A stretch of 64,000 nt of DNA from Actinomycetes bacterium (GCA_021785935.1 JAJYOG010000004.1:1-64000); one strand, 5' to 3'; positions 21,175 to 29,515 are shown, numbered from the stretch's first letter. The notes: generated by a model from the sequence alone, not told the origin. Numbers and translations are program-made.

Positions 21175-22079
21175 GCAATGCTGTTTTAGTTATCGCCAGA
21201 CATGAGTTGCGAGCAGCACGCACCAATCGCCTGGCGATGCTACTGCTTGGTATCTTTATCGGTATGGTCCTGGTGTCCGGATTTATTGGCTGGACCACAC
21301 ATCGTACCGTCCTGGCTGTTTATAACGAGGCAGTGCGCGAAGGCGCGACTTCCGCGCCGAACCCCTTTTCCTACCAACCGCCATTGGGGTTGATAAAGAA
21401 CACTGTCATTTACGTGATACTCATTGGCGCTCTGTCGGCGATCTTGCTAGGTGTTCAGTCCAGCCTGGGTGATCGTAAAGCCGGGGTTGTCGATATGCTT
21501 TTTTCGCGGCCCCTCACGACCAGGCAGTATGTGGCTGGAAAGTTGTTGGGAATACAATTCCTGACAGGGTTAATACTGGTTGTCGTCGGATTAATAAGCT
21601 GGGTCGGTATATTACTGATTCGAAGCCAGGCATTATCTTTTGCAGATACAGCCTCTCTGGCGGGATTCTTTCTACTCTCTTGGCTTTTTTTGCTGCCTTT
21701 CGCCGCTTTGGGGCTCATTTCTGGGGCAAACAGCCGTCGTGAAACAACCGCCCTACTCATACCGATACTCGTTTGGGTCTTGCTGGCATTTGTGGTGCCC
21801 CAGCTCGGAACTGCGGAGCATCCGGTTTCCTTGCTCAATCCCGTGCCAGCCGCATCAGTCTCGCAGGGACCATTCTTTATATTTAACCGCAGCGTTCTTC
21901 AGCCCGTCTCGATGACTGACCACTTTAAATACGCCAGCGAGGGGTTGCTGCACTTCGGTGAGGCTGACAGGTCTCACTGGTCTGACTGGCTTTCTTTGGG
22001 GGTCATTGCCGCAATCAGCTGTTTATCGGCAACATTTTTAATAAAACGTGAGAGTATGAGAAAGCGGCTTTATGAGTAA
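21171..22079 (+). CDS. ABC transporter permease (ABC-2/NosY-like)
   Basis: The 302-aa protein has an N-terminal membrane helix (about 20-42), a long extracytoplasmic loop, then five further helices, matching ABC-2 type permeases. The segment LGDRKAGVVDMLFSRPLTTRQYVAGK is the conserved coupling region after the second helix and is also found in the next gene. It overlaps both neighbours by a few bases, implying coupled translation in a four-gene operon. Substrate unknown. Confidence 0.88.
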   Translation: MSNAVLVIARHELRAARTNRLAMLLLGIFIGMVLVSGFIGWTTHRTVLAVYNEAVREGATSAPNPFSYQPPLGLIKNTVIYVILIGALSAILLGVQSSLGDRKAGVVDMLFSRPLTTRQYVAGKLLGIQFLTGLILVVVGLISWVGILLIRSQALSFADTASLAGFFLLSWLFLLPFAALGLISGANSRRETTALLIPILVWVLLAFVVPQLGTAEHPVSLLNPVPAASVSQGPFFIFNRSVLQPVSMTDHFKYASEGLLHFGEADRSHWSDWLSLGVIAAISCLSATFLIKRESMRKRLYE

Positions 22080-23049
22080 AGCGGTCTGGACAGTGTTCCT
22101 TAAGGAGCTTCGGGACGTACTGCTAAGCCGCTACTTTCTTGTATTATGCGTAGCGCTGACTGTCGTTGTCACGCTGTCCCTGGTAATTTCATCGTTAGAT
22201 TTTCATGCTCAGCTGGCTGATTATCAACAGTATCTCAAGGCACTGCAGCAAAGCGGTGGAGCACCTCAGCAAGCAGCGCCCCAGTTATCCCCATTACAGC
22301 AACTTCGCGGGAGTATTGAATACCTTGAAATAATCGGAGCAATTTTAGCGATTATTATCGGCTATGGGATTATCGCGAAAGAAAAATACCGCGGGACGCT
22401 GCGCCTGCTTTTTAGCCGCCCGATTGGACTATTAGATGTAGCGGCGGGCAAAATTGCTGCCCTGGGCATGGTGTGGTTGATGGTGCTCGCTGCCCTGACC
22501 TTGGTCATCGTCGCAACACTGCGCATTGTGGGCGGTGCAGTTTTGTCTTTTTCGGACATAATTAAGCTTGTTCTGAGCATGGGCGACGCCTGGGTTTATC
22601 TGATGTTTTGGAGCACCCTGGCCCTCGGGCTCGCAAGTTTTACCAAACAGCTGAGTATCGCCCTGATTATCTGCTTCATTTTTTGGTTAAGTGTCGTTCT
22701 GATTGTGCCGCAGATAGGCGATACGATGGATCCAGACAACCAGGTACCGGGTGGATTATTTAAGGCTCTACAAGTAGATAAGCCTCACGAAGAGAGCGTT
22801 ATGGCTCGCTTCGGGAGCTATGAGGGCACACGTAATTATCTTGAGGAAAGCTCAATCAGCAAGCATTTTGAAAGGGCGGGCTTTGCTTTTCTTGGGGTCA
22901 AGGACAAGTATGACCAGCAGCCAATATCTGACATCTGGGCGGATACTTGGAAAGACACCGCCTGGCCCCTGGCTGGTCTGGTCCTTAGTTCTGCTTTAGC
23001 TTTGAGCCAATGCAATAAGCGTAAATTAATAGAAAGGAAGACAAAATGA
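22072..23049 (+). CDS. ABC transporter permease, second subunit
   Basis: This 325-aa permease is a paralogue of the preceding one. It has the same plan of one helix, an extracytoplasmic loop rich in Gln/Pro (about 55-85), and five further helices. The coupling motif is AKEKYRGTLRLLFSRPIGLLDVAAGK. Two homologous permeases with one ATPase suggest a heterodimeric membrane part. It overlaps the previous gene by 8 bases and the lipoprotein gene by 4. Confidence 0.88.
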   Translation: MSKAVWTVFLKELRDVLLSRYFLVLCVALTVVVTLSLVISSLDFHAQLADYQQYLKALQQSGGAPQQAAPQLSPLQQLRGSIEYLEIIGAILAIIIGYGIIAKEKYRGTLRLLFSRPIGLLDVAAGKIAALGMVWLMVLAALTLVIVATLRIVGGAVLSFSDIIKLVLSMGDAWVYLMFWSTLALGLASFTKQLSIALIICFIFWLSVVLIVPQIGDTMDPDNQVPGGLFKALQVDKPHEESVMARFGSYEGTRNYLEESSISKHFERAGFAFLGVKDKYDQQPISDIWADTWKDTAWPLAGLVLSSALALSQCNKRKLIERKTK

Positions 23050-23609
23050 AGAAGAACATAGTAATTGTTGCAGCCATGCTTGGCGTCATCACCACCGGCA
23101 CTATCCTAGTAGTATCAGGTTGCGGCTCCAGCTCCGGCACCTCCAACCCGACTCAGGGCACCACCAGCCAGGTATTGCCGGTGGCTGACGATCCCATCAA
23201 GAATAACGCCACGGCCCCGGGGTTGGTCATCGCTTCGGCTCAGGTTGAGGACAACGTTGACCCAGCAACCAACCAGTCTATCCCTGATAAATTGCAAATC
23301 AGCCTGAAAAACACGAGCAGCCAGACAATGAGCAACTTTGAAATCTATTACCGCATGACCGACAGCACTACGGGTGTCAGCGAAGGCTATTATGAAAAAC
23401 TGGGTGGCTTAAGCCTGGGTCCGAACGAAACCAAGACTGTCTTTTTTGACAATCAGTCGTCGCCTAACCATTATCCGGAAAACAAATATAGTCTTTACAG
23501 AACCTCGAAAAATGAAGTACGTTTCACAATCGAGTTGAGCACGCCAGGATTTAAGGTCGCTACTGGCGAAACAAAGAAATCGGTCGGTACTGGTGAAAAA
23601 CAGGATTAA
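23046..23609 (+). CDS. lipoprotein of the ABC operon
   Basis: The 187-aa protein has a signal peptide with lipobox VSGC (Cys26) followed by a Ser/Gly/Thr-rich spacer. The rest is one beta-sandwich-like domain with alternating hydrophobics (GLVIASAQVEDN, LQISLKNTSSQTMSNFEIYYRM, LGPNETKTVFFDN) resembling Ig-like or FxLYD-type domains. It probably sits on the outer membrane leaflet surface and serves the transporter. Its start overlaps the permease stop (ATGA). It is the last gene before a strong hairpin. Confidence 0.75.
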   Translation: MKKNIVIVAAMLGVITTGTILVVSGCGSSSGTSNPTQGTTSQVLPVADDPIKNNATAPGLVIASAQVEDNVDPATNQSIPDKLQISLKNTSSQTMSNFEIYYRMTDSTTGVSEGYYEKLGGLSLGPNETKTVFFDNQSSPNHYPENKYSLYRTSKNEVRFTIELSTPGFKVATGETKKSVGTGEKQD

Positions 23610-23644
23610 GCTTCTTGAAATTATTGGAAGTGTTTATTGGAAGT

Positions 23645-23678
23645 GTTGTCACACCGGGATTTTGTCCGGCGTGACAAC
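23645..23678 (+). terminator. hairpin at the end of the ABC operon
   Basis: Long arms GTTGTCACACCGG and CCGGCGTGACAAC (one mismatch) make a strong hairpin 36 bases after the lipoprotein stop. There is no T run, so it may protect the message 3' end or act with Rho. Confidence 0.5.
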
Positions 23679-23772
23679 TACCCCGGATAAATCGCGTCTT
23701 TTGAGGCGAGGTTCATTCCTGCAAGCATCTGGACACTCAAAAAGTGCTCCTTAATCCAGTGCTGTCTGGAAT

Positions 23773-24780
23773 TCATTTTTGCCCGGTTGAATTTTTCGAT
23801 ACATCAAAAACAACAACAACTTTTGTTCCTTCCCCAACCTTGCTCTCTATCTTTACTTTTCCCTTATGGAATGTGACTATTTCTTTGGCAATGGATAGCC
23901 CGAGTCCAGTTCCACTATTTGACCGTTCTCTAGCTGTATCTGATTTATAAAAGCGTTTGAAAACATGCTTTAAGTCTTCTCGGTTTATTCCTATACCCGC
24001 ATCAGTAACTTCCAAAATAATTTCATTGCCCGATTGAAATAATGATAATTTTGATTCACCATCCTTCTTGTTGTAATCCACGGCATTTTTTAAAAGATTG
24101 AGAACAAGCCGCTTGATTTGGCCTTCATCGCCAGATATATGGAGGTTGGGTTGAACTGTATGGCTAAGGCGCACATCTTTTTGCTCAGCATAATCCTGCA
24201 GCAGCTCAACCTGTTTGGTGCAAATGGAAGAAATATTTACCTTTGTTCTAATGACCGGGAGTGATGATTGATCGCTGCGGGACAAGAAGAGCAGGTCATC
24301 TGTTAATTCAGCCAGGCGGTTGGTTTCCTCAAGCAAGTCGGTATTTAATTGCCGATAATCCTTTATCGCAGGTTTAGCGCCAATTTCCAAAGTCTCCAGG
24401 CCCGCCTTCATTATTGAAAGCGGTGTACTGAGTTCGTGAGCTGCGTCCGAGACGAACTTCTTCTGTCTTTTTAATGCCTCCTGAATTGGAGCAAGGGTCC
24501 TATCAGCCAAAAACCACCCAAGCAAGACGGATAAGGCAACGGTGCTTAAATCAACGATTGATAATGTAACTAGTAGTCTGTGTCTGGTTTGGCTGATTAA
24601 TTGTTGTTGTAATACAGCCTCTTGTTGGCTGTCGCCACCCTGATATTCAAAATCCGTCCCGAGATTTCTGTTAAAAAGAAAATAGACTCCCAGGCTGAAA
24701 AGGATCACGATCAACAAAATACTGCCAGTATAGAAGGCGCACAATTTCAACTTGGCAGACCAAAAGATATTATTCCTCAA
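23773..24780 (-). CDS. sensor histidine kinase
   Basis: The kinase has two membrane helices bracketing a short outer loop, a HisKA domain with SDAAHELSTPLS (phosphoacceptor His), and a HATPase_c domain with LLKNAVDYN, DAGIGI and GTGLGLSIAKEIV. I place the start at TTG 24780, preceded by ggagtggg and overlapping the regulator stop by 11 bases. An upstream ATG at 24822 would overlap by 53 bases and remains possible. The sensory loop is only about 35 residues, typical for kinases that sense through the membrane. It is cotranscribed with the response regulator. Confidence 0.88.
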   Translation of the reverse strand: MRNNIFWSAKLKLCAFYTGSILLIVILFSLGVYFLFNRNLGTDFEYQGGDSQQEAVLQQQLISQTRHRLLVTLSIVDLSTVALSVLLGWFLADRTLAPIQEALKRQKKFVSDAAHELSTPLSIMKAGLETLEIGAKPAIKDYRQLNTDLLEETNRLAELTDDLLFLSRSDQSSLPVIRTKVNISSICTKQVELLQDYAEQKDVRLSHTVQPNLHISGDEGQIKRLVLNLLKNAVDYNKKDGESKLSLFQSGNEIILEVTDAGIGINREDLKHVFKRFYKSDTARERSNSGTGLGLSIAKEIVTFHKGKVKIESKVGEGTKVVVVFDVSKNSTGQK

Positions 24781-25438
24781 TTTTATAACCCACTCCGCGA
24801 ACGGTTTTAATATATTGTTCATTGTTTTCAGGATTTAATTTTCGGCGTAACTTTTTTATGTATACATCTACGACGTTACTGAAAGTGTCCAGATTCCAGT
24901 CCCAACAATGATTAAGAATCTGGTCACGATTTAACACCATATTTTTGCTTCGGATCATATATTCCAAAACAGCGTATTCTTTGAGGCTCAACGGTATTAT
25001 ATCGTTGCCTCTTTTTACCGTACGAGTTGAATTGTCCATAGTTATATCTTTTACCTTCAATATTTCCGGGAGCTTTTCTTTGGGCCGCCTTAATAATGCG
25101 CGAATTCTGGCAAGCAGTTCTTCAAAATCAAATGGTTTAACCAAATAATCGTCCGCGCCACAATTTAAACCATTGACCCGGTCTTCAATTTCTCTTTTTG
25201 CTGTCAACATAAGGATGGGGGTTGGAAGCCCCTTTTGGCGCAATGTCTGGCAGACAGCAATACCGTCTTTTTTAGGAAGCAACAGATCGAGCAGTATCAA
25301 GTCATATTCGCCGACCAAGGCCTTATGTTCTGCGGTGTCTCCGTCGTAAACACAGTCAACACTATAACTTTGGGCTTCTAATCCCTTTTTGATATATGAC
25401 GCCAGTTTTTTCACGTCTTCTACTACTAATATTCTCAT
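24770..25438 (-). CDS. OmpR/PhoB-family response regulator
   Basis: The 222-aa regulator has a receiver domain with Asp8-type acidic pocket, phosphoacceptor Asp51, Thr79 and Lys101. The winged-helix DNA-binding domain ends with TVRGVGYKIEE. It pairs with the kinase just downstream. Regulators of this class bind tandem direct repeats spaced 11 bp. Such repeats sit before the small gene divergent to it (25755) and before the ABC operon (20437), so both are likely targets. The neighbourhood resembles envelope-stress or antimicrobial-peptide sensing clusters, which is inference. Confidence 0.93.
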   Translation of the reverse strand: MRILVVEDVKKLASYIKKGLEAQSYSVDCVYDGDTAEHKALVGEYDLILLDLLLPKKDGIAVCQTLRQKGLPTPILMLTAKREIEDRVNGLNCGADDYLVKPFDFEELLARIRALLRRPKEKLPEILKVKDITMDNSTRTVKRGNDIIPLSLKEYAVLEYMIRSKNMVLNRDQILNHCWDWNLDTFSNVVDVYIKKLRRKLNPENNEQYIKTVRGVGYKIEE

Positions 25439-25638
25439 AATCGAACATAGCCTCTTAAATAATTGGGAATTACCCTACAGTCCCCCAGCGGAGCCTTGAC
25501 TCATTTCACAGATATGCAGGTCATGCGAGCTGGATTACTCACCCCTCCAATAAAACAAATTACGACCTTGATGTCAAACATAATGATCGCCGAACCTCAA
25601 TGCTATTTAAGGATGAATCCTGATCCGTAGGTGTGGCT

Positions 25639-25697
25639 GTTCATAGTCAAAATAATCCGTTTATGTTCATCGTAGGTTCATCTCGCCTGCCTATAAT
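25639..25697 (+). promoter_or_regulatory. promoter with OmpR/PhoP-type direct repeats
   Basis: GTTCAT occurs at 25639, 25665 and 25676. The last two are 11 bp apart and end 10 bp before TATAAT (25692-25697). The pair resembles the 11-bp GTTCA direct repeats of actinobacterial PHO boxes. The region from 25439 to 25638 separates the divergent regulator gene and shows no other feature. Confidence 0.6.
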
Positions 25698-25754
25698 TAT
25701 ATAGAAGTCCACCGGGACTCATAAACAAATTTACACACAGAGGAGGTGAATATA

Positions 25755-26042
25755 ATGACGAAACGAAAAGTGTTGCCGCTGGCAGCAGTGATGCTTGCTC
25801 TTCTTGTCGGATCTGCAGTTGGCATAAGTAAGATGAGCACTAACGCCCAGGCCGCTACAACTCCAACTACACAGACCGCGGTCCAGCAAACCGGTTCTGA
25901 GATAAAAGATACGGCTGAGCCGAATGAAGGCGTTGAGAAAGCAGAACCTGCCAATGAGCAGGCCCAGGAACAGAACCTTCCTGGAGGAGGGCATCAAGAC
26001 CAGGGTGGAGCAGCCGATCACCAATACGAGGGTGTAGAATAA
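25755..26042 (+). CDS. small secreted acidic protein
   Basis: The start is ATG 25755, with a perfect aggaggt 7 nt upstream. The 95-aa product has a signal peptide (about 1-30, ending in NAQAAT), then a Thr/Gln/Glu-rich, low-complexity stretch, and finishes GGGHQDQGG...DHQYEGVE. No known domain is recognised. The predicted mature protein is disordered and acidic, and a strong terminator follows, so it is a single-gene transcript. Its promoter shares the operator of the ABC operon, suggesting a role in the same response. Confidence 0.75.
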   Translation: MTKRKVLPLAAVMLALLVGSAVGISKMSTNAQAATTPTTQTAVQQTGSEIKDTAEPNEGVEKAEPANEQAQEQNLPGGGHQDQGGAADHQYEGVE

Positions 26043-26067
26043 TTACAGTCTCACTTGGTATTAGCAC

Positions 26068-26102
26068 CACAAAACGAGGGAACTTGCTTCCCTCGTTTTG
26101 TG
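26068..26102 (+). terminator. strong intrinsic terminator
   Basis: Arms CACAAAACGAGGGAA and TTCCCTCGTTTTGTG with a 5-base loop form a perfect 15-bp stem 26 bases after the small secreted-protein gene. The symmetric A and T tracts make it able to work in both directions. Confidence 0.85.
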
Positions 26103-26167
26103 TATGGTGATGCGCCGGGCCTGCCCTTTTTGGATTTTTACCTTGAAAGCGCTGACCCCCTCTCGCG

Positions 26168-27006
26168 CTATTCCAACAATGAAGTTGGTGAAGTTGAAAA
26201 GGGAGAAAGCCAAACGCTTCCAAGAGGGCTGTCGTGCCGGATTACTGAGAAGGTTGTAAACAGAAACATCTGCCTTCCCCCCGCCCTCCCCGTCGCCTGC
26301 CTCAGATTGGCCAGGCGTTTTTCACTTTCGCAGACGGTCAGGACGCGAAAGTGATTAAATCCATACTCCTCTCCGTATTTCCCGGATTTCCAGTACCGTT
26401 TGTAAGCAACAACCTTTTCAGCAAACCGCGAAAACGTTTCTGTCCCCATGTCCACTTCCAAAAAGAAGATGTGTTTGCCCCTGGCGCTCTGTATGCCAAA
26501 GAAGGCATCGGGAGCCACAACAAAATACTTCTTCTTTGCACCCTGAATTGAGATCCGCCTGAGATGCGATCTTTCGCCGCGCTGGTAGAAAAAGATTTCT
26601 TCTTGTCTCTCAGTAAGCGCCATGTCGAGACATATCCTGAACTCTGAAACTCCGAGGGTATGCTCCATGAACAGCCATTCCACGCGGTTATGGTCTCGTT
26701 TCCATCTGACTTTGCACCTGTCGATCTCCAGGGTAACTGCAACAAATCAGCACCTCGCTTGTCGAGGGCGTAAACTGCCTGAGAAGCGCCAACTGCGACC
26801 GGCCTTTGCAGCTTTTCGAGAAGCTTGTGGTCGGAAAGCTTCTTGAGCCTGTCGCTCGTCGCCTGAAGCGAGGAACCGGCAAAGTGGAGCCGCTGAATTT
26901 GGTCACGTCTCAGGAACCGGTTCTCGTAAACGCTAAAGATGACTGATACATCTCTGGCCATCAGTTGCATTGGAGCTATTCGATCGTTTCTTTTTGCTGT
27001 TTTCAT
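26168..27006 (-). pseudogene. replication-relaxation family protein, frameshifted
   Basis: The N-terminal frame (27006 to about 26720) encodes a winged-helix part with FLRRDQIQRLHF and LKKLSDHKLLEKL. After a frame change near 26715-26735 the other frame continues with VEWLFMEHTLGVSEFRICLD and a nuclease-like half (FVVAPDAFFGIQ, FFLEVDMGTETF). Both halves match the replication-relaxation family found on plasmids and integrative elements. The N-terminal frame runs on as nonsense to 26338. The gene is best read as decayed, although a sequencing slip is possible. It supports a mobile origin for this segment. Confidence 0.72.
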
Positions 27007-27235
27007 TTGTCTTTCCTAGGTCTTGATCTGAAATCAATAGGCATTGTAAGGGGCAGTTGTCTGCGGATGGGCAGTGGATTTGGTGTGGGAAGGCTGTTCA
27101 ACGGTTTGCTGATCCGCTTTCTTTCTTACTCGGAGCTGCTCTTCAGCGTTTTTCCAAATGGCAGTAACCAACAAATCTAGTTGGTGTTTGACCTTCTTAG
27201 ATTTAAGGAAGAGGAAGTGATTGGAAAGAAAACTA

Positions 27236-27296
27236 TTGACAGATAAGCGATTGTCGATTAAATTAGAGACAGATATTTGTAAGACAGGGTAAGACA
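27236..27296 (+). promoter_or_regulatory. promoter and repeat-rich operator of the CopG/PIN module
   Basis: A near-consensus promoter, TTGACA (27236), 17-base spacer, TAAATT (27259), is interleaved with repeats: gacagata at 27238 and 27268, and gtaagaca at 27279 and 27289, 10 bp apart. Such repeats suit autoregulation by the ribbon-helix-helix antitoxin. The rest of the gap from 27007 holds no clear gene; a minus-strand frame at 27034-27300 is uncertain. Confidence 0.6.
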
Positions 27297-27312
27297 ACAT
27301 AAGGAGGTGAGT

Positions 27313-27567
27313 ATGTTGGCCAGAAAATCAAAAACAGTAACCATTTCACTGCCACCGGAAGATTTCAAGGTGGTCGATAGACGGGCGCGCATCGAACACA
27401 AAAACAAAAGCCAGCTCTTCCGTGAAATGATCGCTGCCTATGAAGAGTTGCAGGATGAAAGAGAATGGGAAGAGCTAACCAAATACGGCGAGAAAAAAGC
27501 CAAGGAAGCAGGCATCACGGAAAAAGACATTGAGAGGATCATCCATGAGGTAAGAGGTGTATCTTAA
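27313..27567 (+). CDS. CopG-family ribbon-helix-helix antitoxin
   Basis: Starting at ATG 27313 (aaggagg 5 nt upstream) the product is 84 aa. The N-terminal KTVTISLPPEDFKVVDRRARIEHKNKSQLFREMI is a typical ribbon-helix-helix, and the C-terminal half is charged and helical, suited to binding a toxin. The PIN-domain gene overlaps its end by 11 bases. The pair is a VapBC-like toxin-antitoxin module with RHH antitoxin, probably self-regulated at the repeats upstream. Confidence 0.85.
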   Translation: MLARKSKTVTISLPPEDFKVVDRRARIEHKNKSQLFREMIAAYEELQDEREWEELTKYGEKKAKEAGITEKDIERIIHEVRGVS

Positions 27568-28048
27568 AGTCGTCCTCGATACCAATGTACTTGTATCCGC
27601 CCTTCACTTTGGTGGTAAGCCGCGGACAATTATGGTCTATGCCCACGGCAGGACCACTTATAGATTTGACCTCTTTCTCTCCCCGTTCATTTTAAACGAG
27701 CTTTCCAGGATCCTTTCCGAGAAATTCTTCTGGTCCGTTCCAAGGCTTGAAAGAGCGACCCAGATACTCGTTAAGTGGGGCGATGTCGTCTCCACCAGAA
27801 AATCAATCTCCGTTATTGCCGCCCATAATGACGATAACCGCATTCTGGAATGTGCTGTAAAAGCCCAAGCCAATCTAATCGTCTCTGGTGACAAGCATCT
27901 CTTGAATCTGAAAGAATACGAGGGCATCAAGATCATGACCCCGGCTCAGTTTCTAAAGATTTTGGAGAAGTTGCGATGGGCAAGATCAACAAGGAATGGC
28001 ACCAGGAAAACAAGATGCCGAAGAACCCCACACGGGAAGAGCGGCTAA
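27557..28048 (+). CDS. PIN-domain toxin (VapC-like ribonuclease)
   Basis: The 163-aa product begins at GTG 27557, just before the antitoxin stop. It has the PIN acidic residues: VVLDTNVLVSALHFGG at the start, LNELSRIL in the middle, and HNDDNRILECAVKAQANLIVSGDKHLL. These make a magnesium-dependent RNase fold of the COG1569 type. The last 25 residues are basic and overlap another gene in a different frame, so the original end may have been earlier. No inactivating change is seen. Confidence 0.85.
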   Translation: MYLKVVLDTNVLVSALHFGGKPRTIMVYAHGRTTYRFDLFLSPFILNELSRILSEKFFWSVPRLERATQILVKWGDVVSTRKSISVIAAHNDDNRILECAVKAQANLIVSGDKHLLNLKEYEGIKIMTPAQFLKILEKLRWARSTRNGTRKTRCRRTPHGKSG

Positions 28049-28143
28049 TCTGGCACAAAGAGCATTTGAAACATTGTGATTGCCGTCCGGTCACAACTAA
28101 GTTGCGAAAAGAATTGGAAGCATATTTTGGCAAAGAAAGATAG
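27976..28143 (+). CDS. small conserved protein of mobile elements, function unknown
   Basis: A 55-aa frame begins at ATG 27976 with ggagaag 6 nt upstream. The product starts MGKINKEWHQENKMPKNPT, and has a paired-Cys/His segment WHKEHLKHCDCRP and a basic tail. It overlaps the PIN gene end in another frame and stops two bases before the recombinase start, the tight packing expected in an element operon. I recall similar small proteins next to serine recombinases, but cannot assign a function. The His/Cys cluster could bind a metal. Confidence 0.6.
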   Translation: MGKINKEWHQENKMPKNPTREERLIWHKEHLKHCDCRPVTTKLRKELEAYFGKER

Positions 28144-28145
28144 CC

Positions 28146-29182
28146 ATGAACTGCCTCATATATTTAAGAGTATCAACCAAAGAGCAAGCTCAGACCAATG
28201 AGTCTGAAGGCTATTCTATTGCCGCTCAAAAGGAAAGCTTGCACAAAGTACGTTCAGGAAAAAGGCTGGACGCTGATTGATGAGTATACTGACCGAGGTG
28301 AATCAGCAAGATCAGCTCATAGGCCAATGCTTCAGGAAATGCTAAAGAGGGTCAAGGAAGATAAATCAATTAACGCCGTTGTCGTTCGCAAGATTGATCG
28401 CCTGGCCAGGAATCTAAAAGACCATGTTGAGATCACAGCCACGCTTCAAAAAGCCAAGGTTGGGCTGGTTTCCATTGTTGAAAATATCGAGGATACCGCA
28501 AAGCCTTTCAGTTATATGCCACAGGCGATTTTTCGCTGGATCACATTCGAGATTTTCTTTTTGTTCGTGGCATGAGAAACACAAAGAATCCTAAAAACTC
28601 TGTAAGGACAAGAAAGAATCCCCATTATCTAAAAGGCACCCTCTTTTGCGCTGCACTCACACAAAGCATACTCCCGCCGCTGAGATTGAAGCAGAGGTTG
28701 AGAAGCTTTAACGAAGATGTACAGATGTCCAAAGGTGTGGCTGACAAACTCTCCGCGCGCTTCGATGAGGAACTGATATCGAAGCAGTCAACCAACGCTA
28801 TGGAAAAGCAGTTCTTGGCTAAGCGGATAGGTAAGCTCGCCGATGAGCAGATCAAACTTCTGAAAGCTTACTACGCTGAGGCGATTCCCTTGAATCTCCT
28901 CAAAAAGGAACAGGACAGGATCGCTACTGAGACAGCTGTCTCGCAGAACCGGCTGGAAATTATCGATATGCAGCTGGACGAACAAAAAAGAAACTCTTAA
29001 TCTGGCGCTAGACATCGCCACACAGTGTGGGTTCGGTTACAAAGAAGCCAGTCAAAACACCAGAAGATTTTATAATCAAGCCTTTTTTGAAAAGATTCTC
29101 GTTAAAAACGGAAAGATCGTGGATAAGGAATTTACCGATTTATTCCACGATTTACTATCCGAAGGTTCGGACAAGTTAAGCT
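28146..29182 (+). pseudogene. large serine recombinase relic
   Basis: ATG 28146 opens a resolvase-type catalytic domain (CLIYLRVSTKEQ, catalytic Ser10). A one-base slip near 28236 shifts into the frame continuing CTKYVQEKGWTLIDEYTDRG and VVVRKIDRLARN. Around 28510-28600 some 200 residues of the core are missing, and the text resumes at RKNPHYLKGTLFC of the recombinase domain, then the coiled-coil segment, where most of the zinc-ribbon residues are gone. A slip in an A run near 28990 leads to a last frame with DLFHDLLSEGSDKLSLVEDTG. That frame runs on, antisense, through the tRNA-Ala gene to a stop near 29249. It is not functional. Confidence 0.8.
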
Positions 29183-29185
29183 TGG

Positions 29186-29258
29186 TGGAGGATACCGGAC
29201 TCGAACCGGTGACCTCCTGGATGCAAACCAGGCGCTCTCCCAACTGAGCTAATCCCCC
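29186..29258 (-). tRNA. tRNA-Ala (UGC anticodon)
   Basis: The 73-nt cloverleaf has an acceptor stem GGGGGAT/ATCCTCC, the D arm AGCTCAGTTGGGAGAGC, an anticodon loop TTTGCAT and the T arm GGTTCGAGTCC. CCA is encoded at 29183-29185. The decayed recombinase frame ends across it, so it is the likely integration target of the neighbouring element. Confidence 0.95.
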
Positions 29259-29285
29259 AAAAAGGGTCCCGCGGCCGGTGGATGG

Positions 29286-29358
29286 TGGAGGATACCGGAC
29301 TTGAACCGGTGACCTCTTGCATGCGAAGCAAGCGCTCTCCCAACTGAGCTAATCCCCC
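29286..29358 (-). tRNA. tRNA-Ala (CGC anticodon)
   Basis: This copy is nearly identical to the preceding tRNA-Ala outside the anticodon arm. The anticodon loop is TTCGCAT. CCA is encoded at 29283-29285. The two start exactly 100 bases apart and look like a tandem duplication with anticodon change. Confidence 0.95.
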
Positions 29359-29376
29359 ACGCGATTATGGTTGTGG

Positions 29377-29450
29377 TGGGCGATACTGGACTCGAACCAG
29401 TGACCTCCGCCATGTGAGGACGGCGCTCTAACCAGCTGAGCTAATCGCCC
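29377..29450 (-). tRNA. tRNA-Val (CAC anticodon)
   Basis: A 74-nt cloverleaf with acceptor stem GGGCGAT/ATCGCCC, D arm with GCTGGTTAGAGC, anticodon loop CTCACAT and encoded CCA (29374-29376). It heads the three-tRNA cluster, which reads on the minus strand as Val, Ala, Ala. Confidence 0.94.
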
Positions 29451-29515
29451 GCGAGATTCCCACCTACGGTATTGTAGGTACGCAGCCGCACTAAGGCAAG
29501 AAAGCGCGTCCGGAT

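Noticed and set aside
27034..27300. 88-codon minus-strand frame between the replication-relaxation relic and the antitoxin
   Set aside because: Its first half covers the antitoxin promoter; the second half could be coding, but no start or homology supports it.
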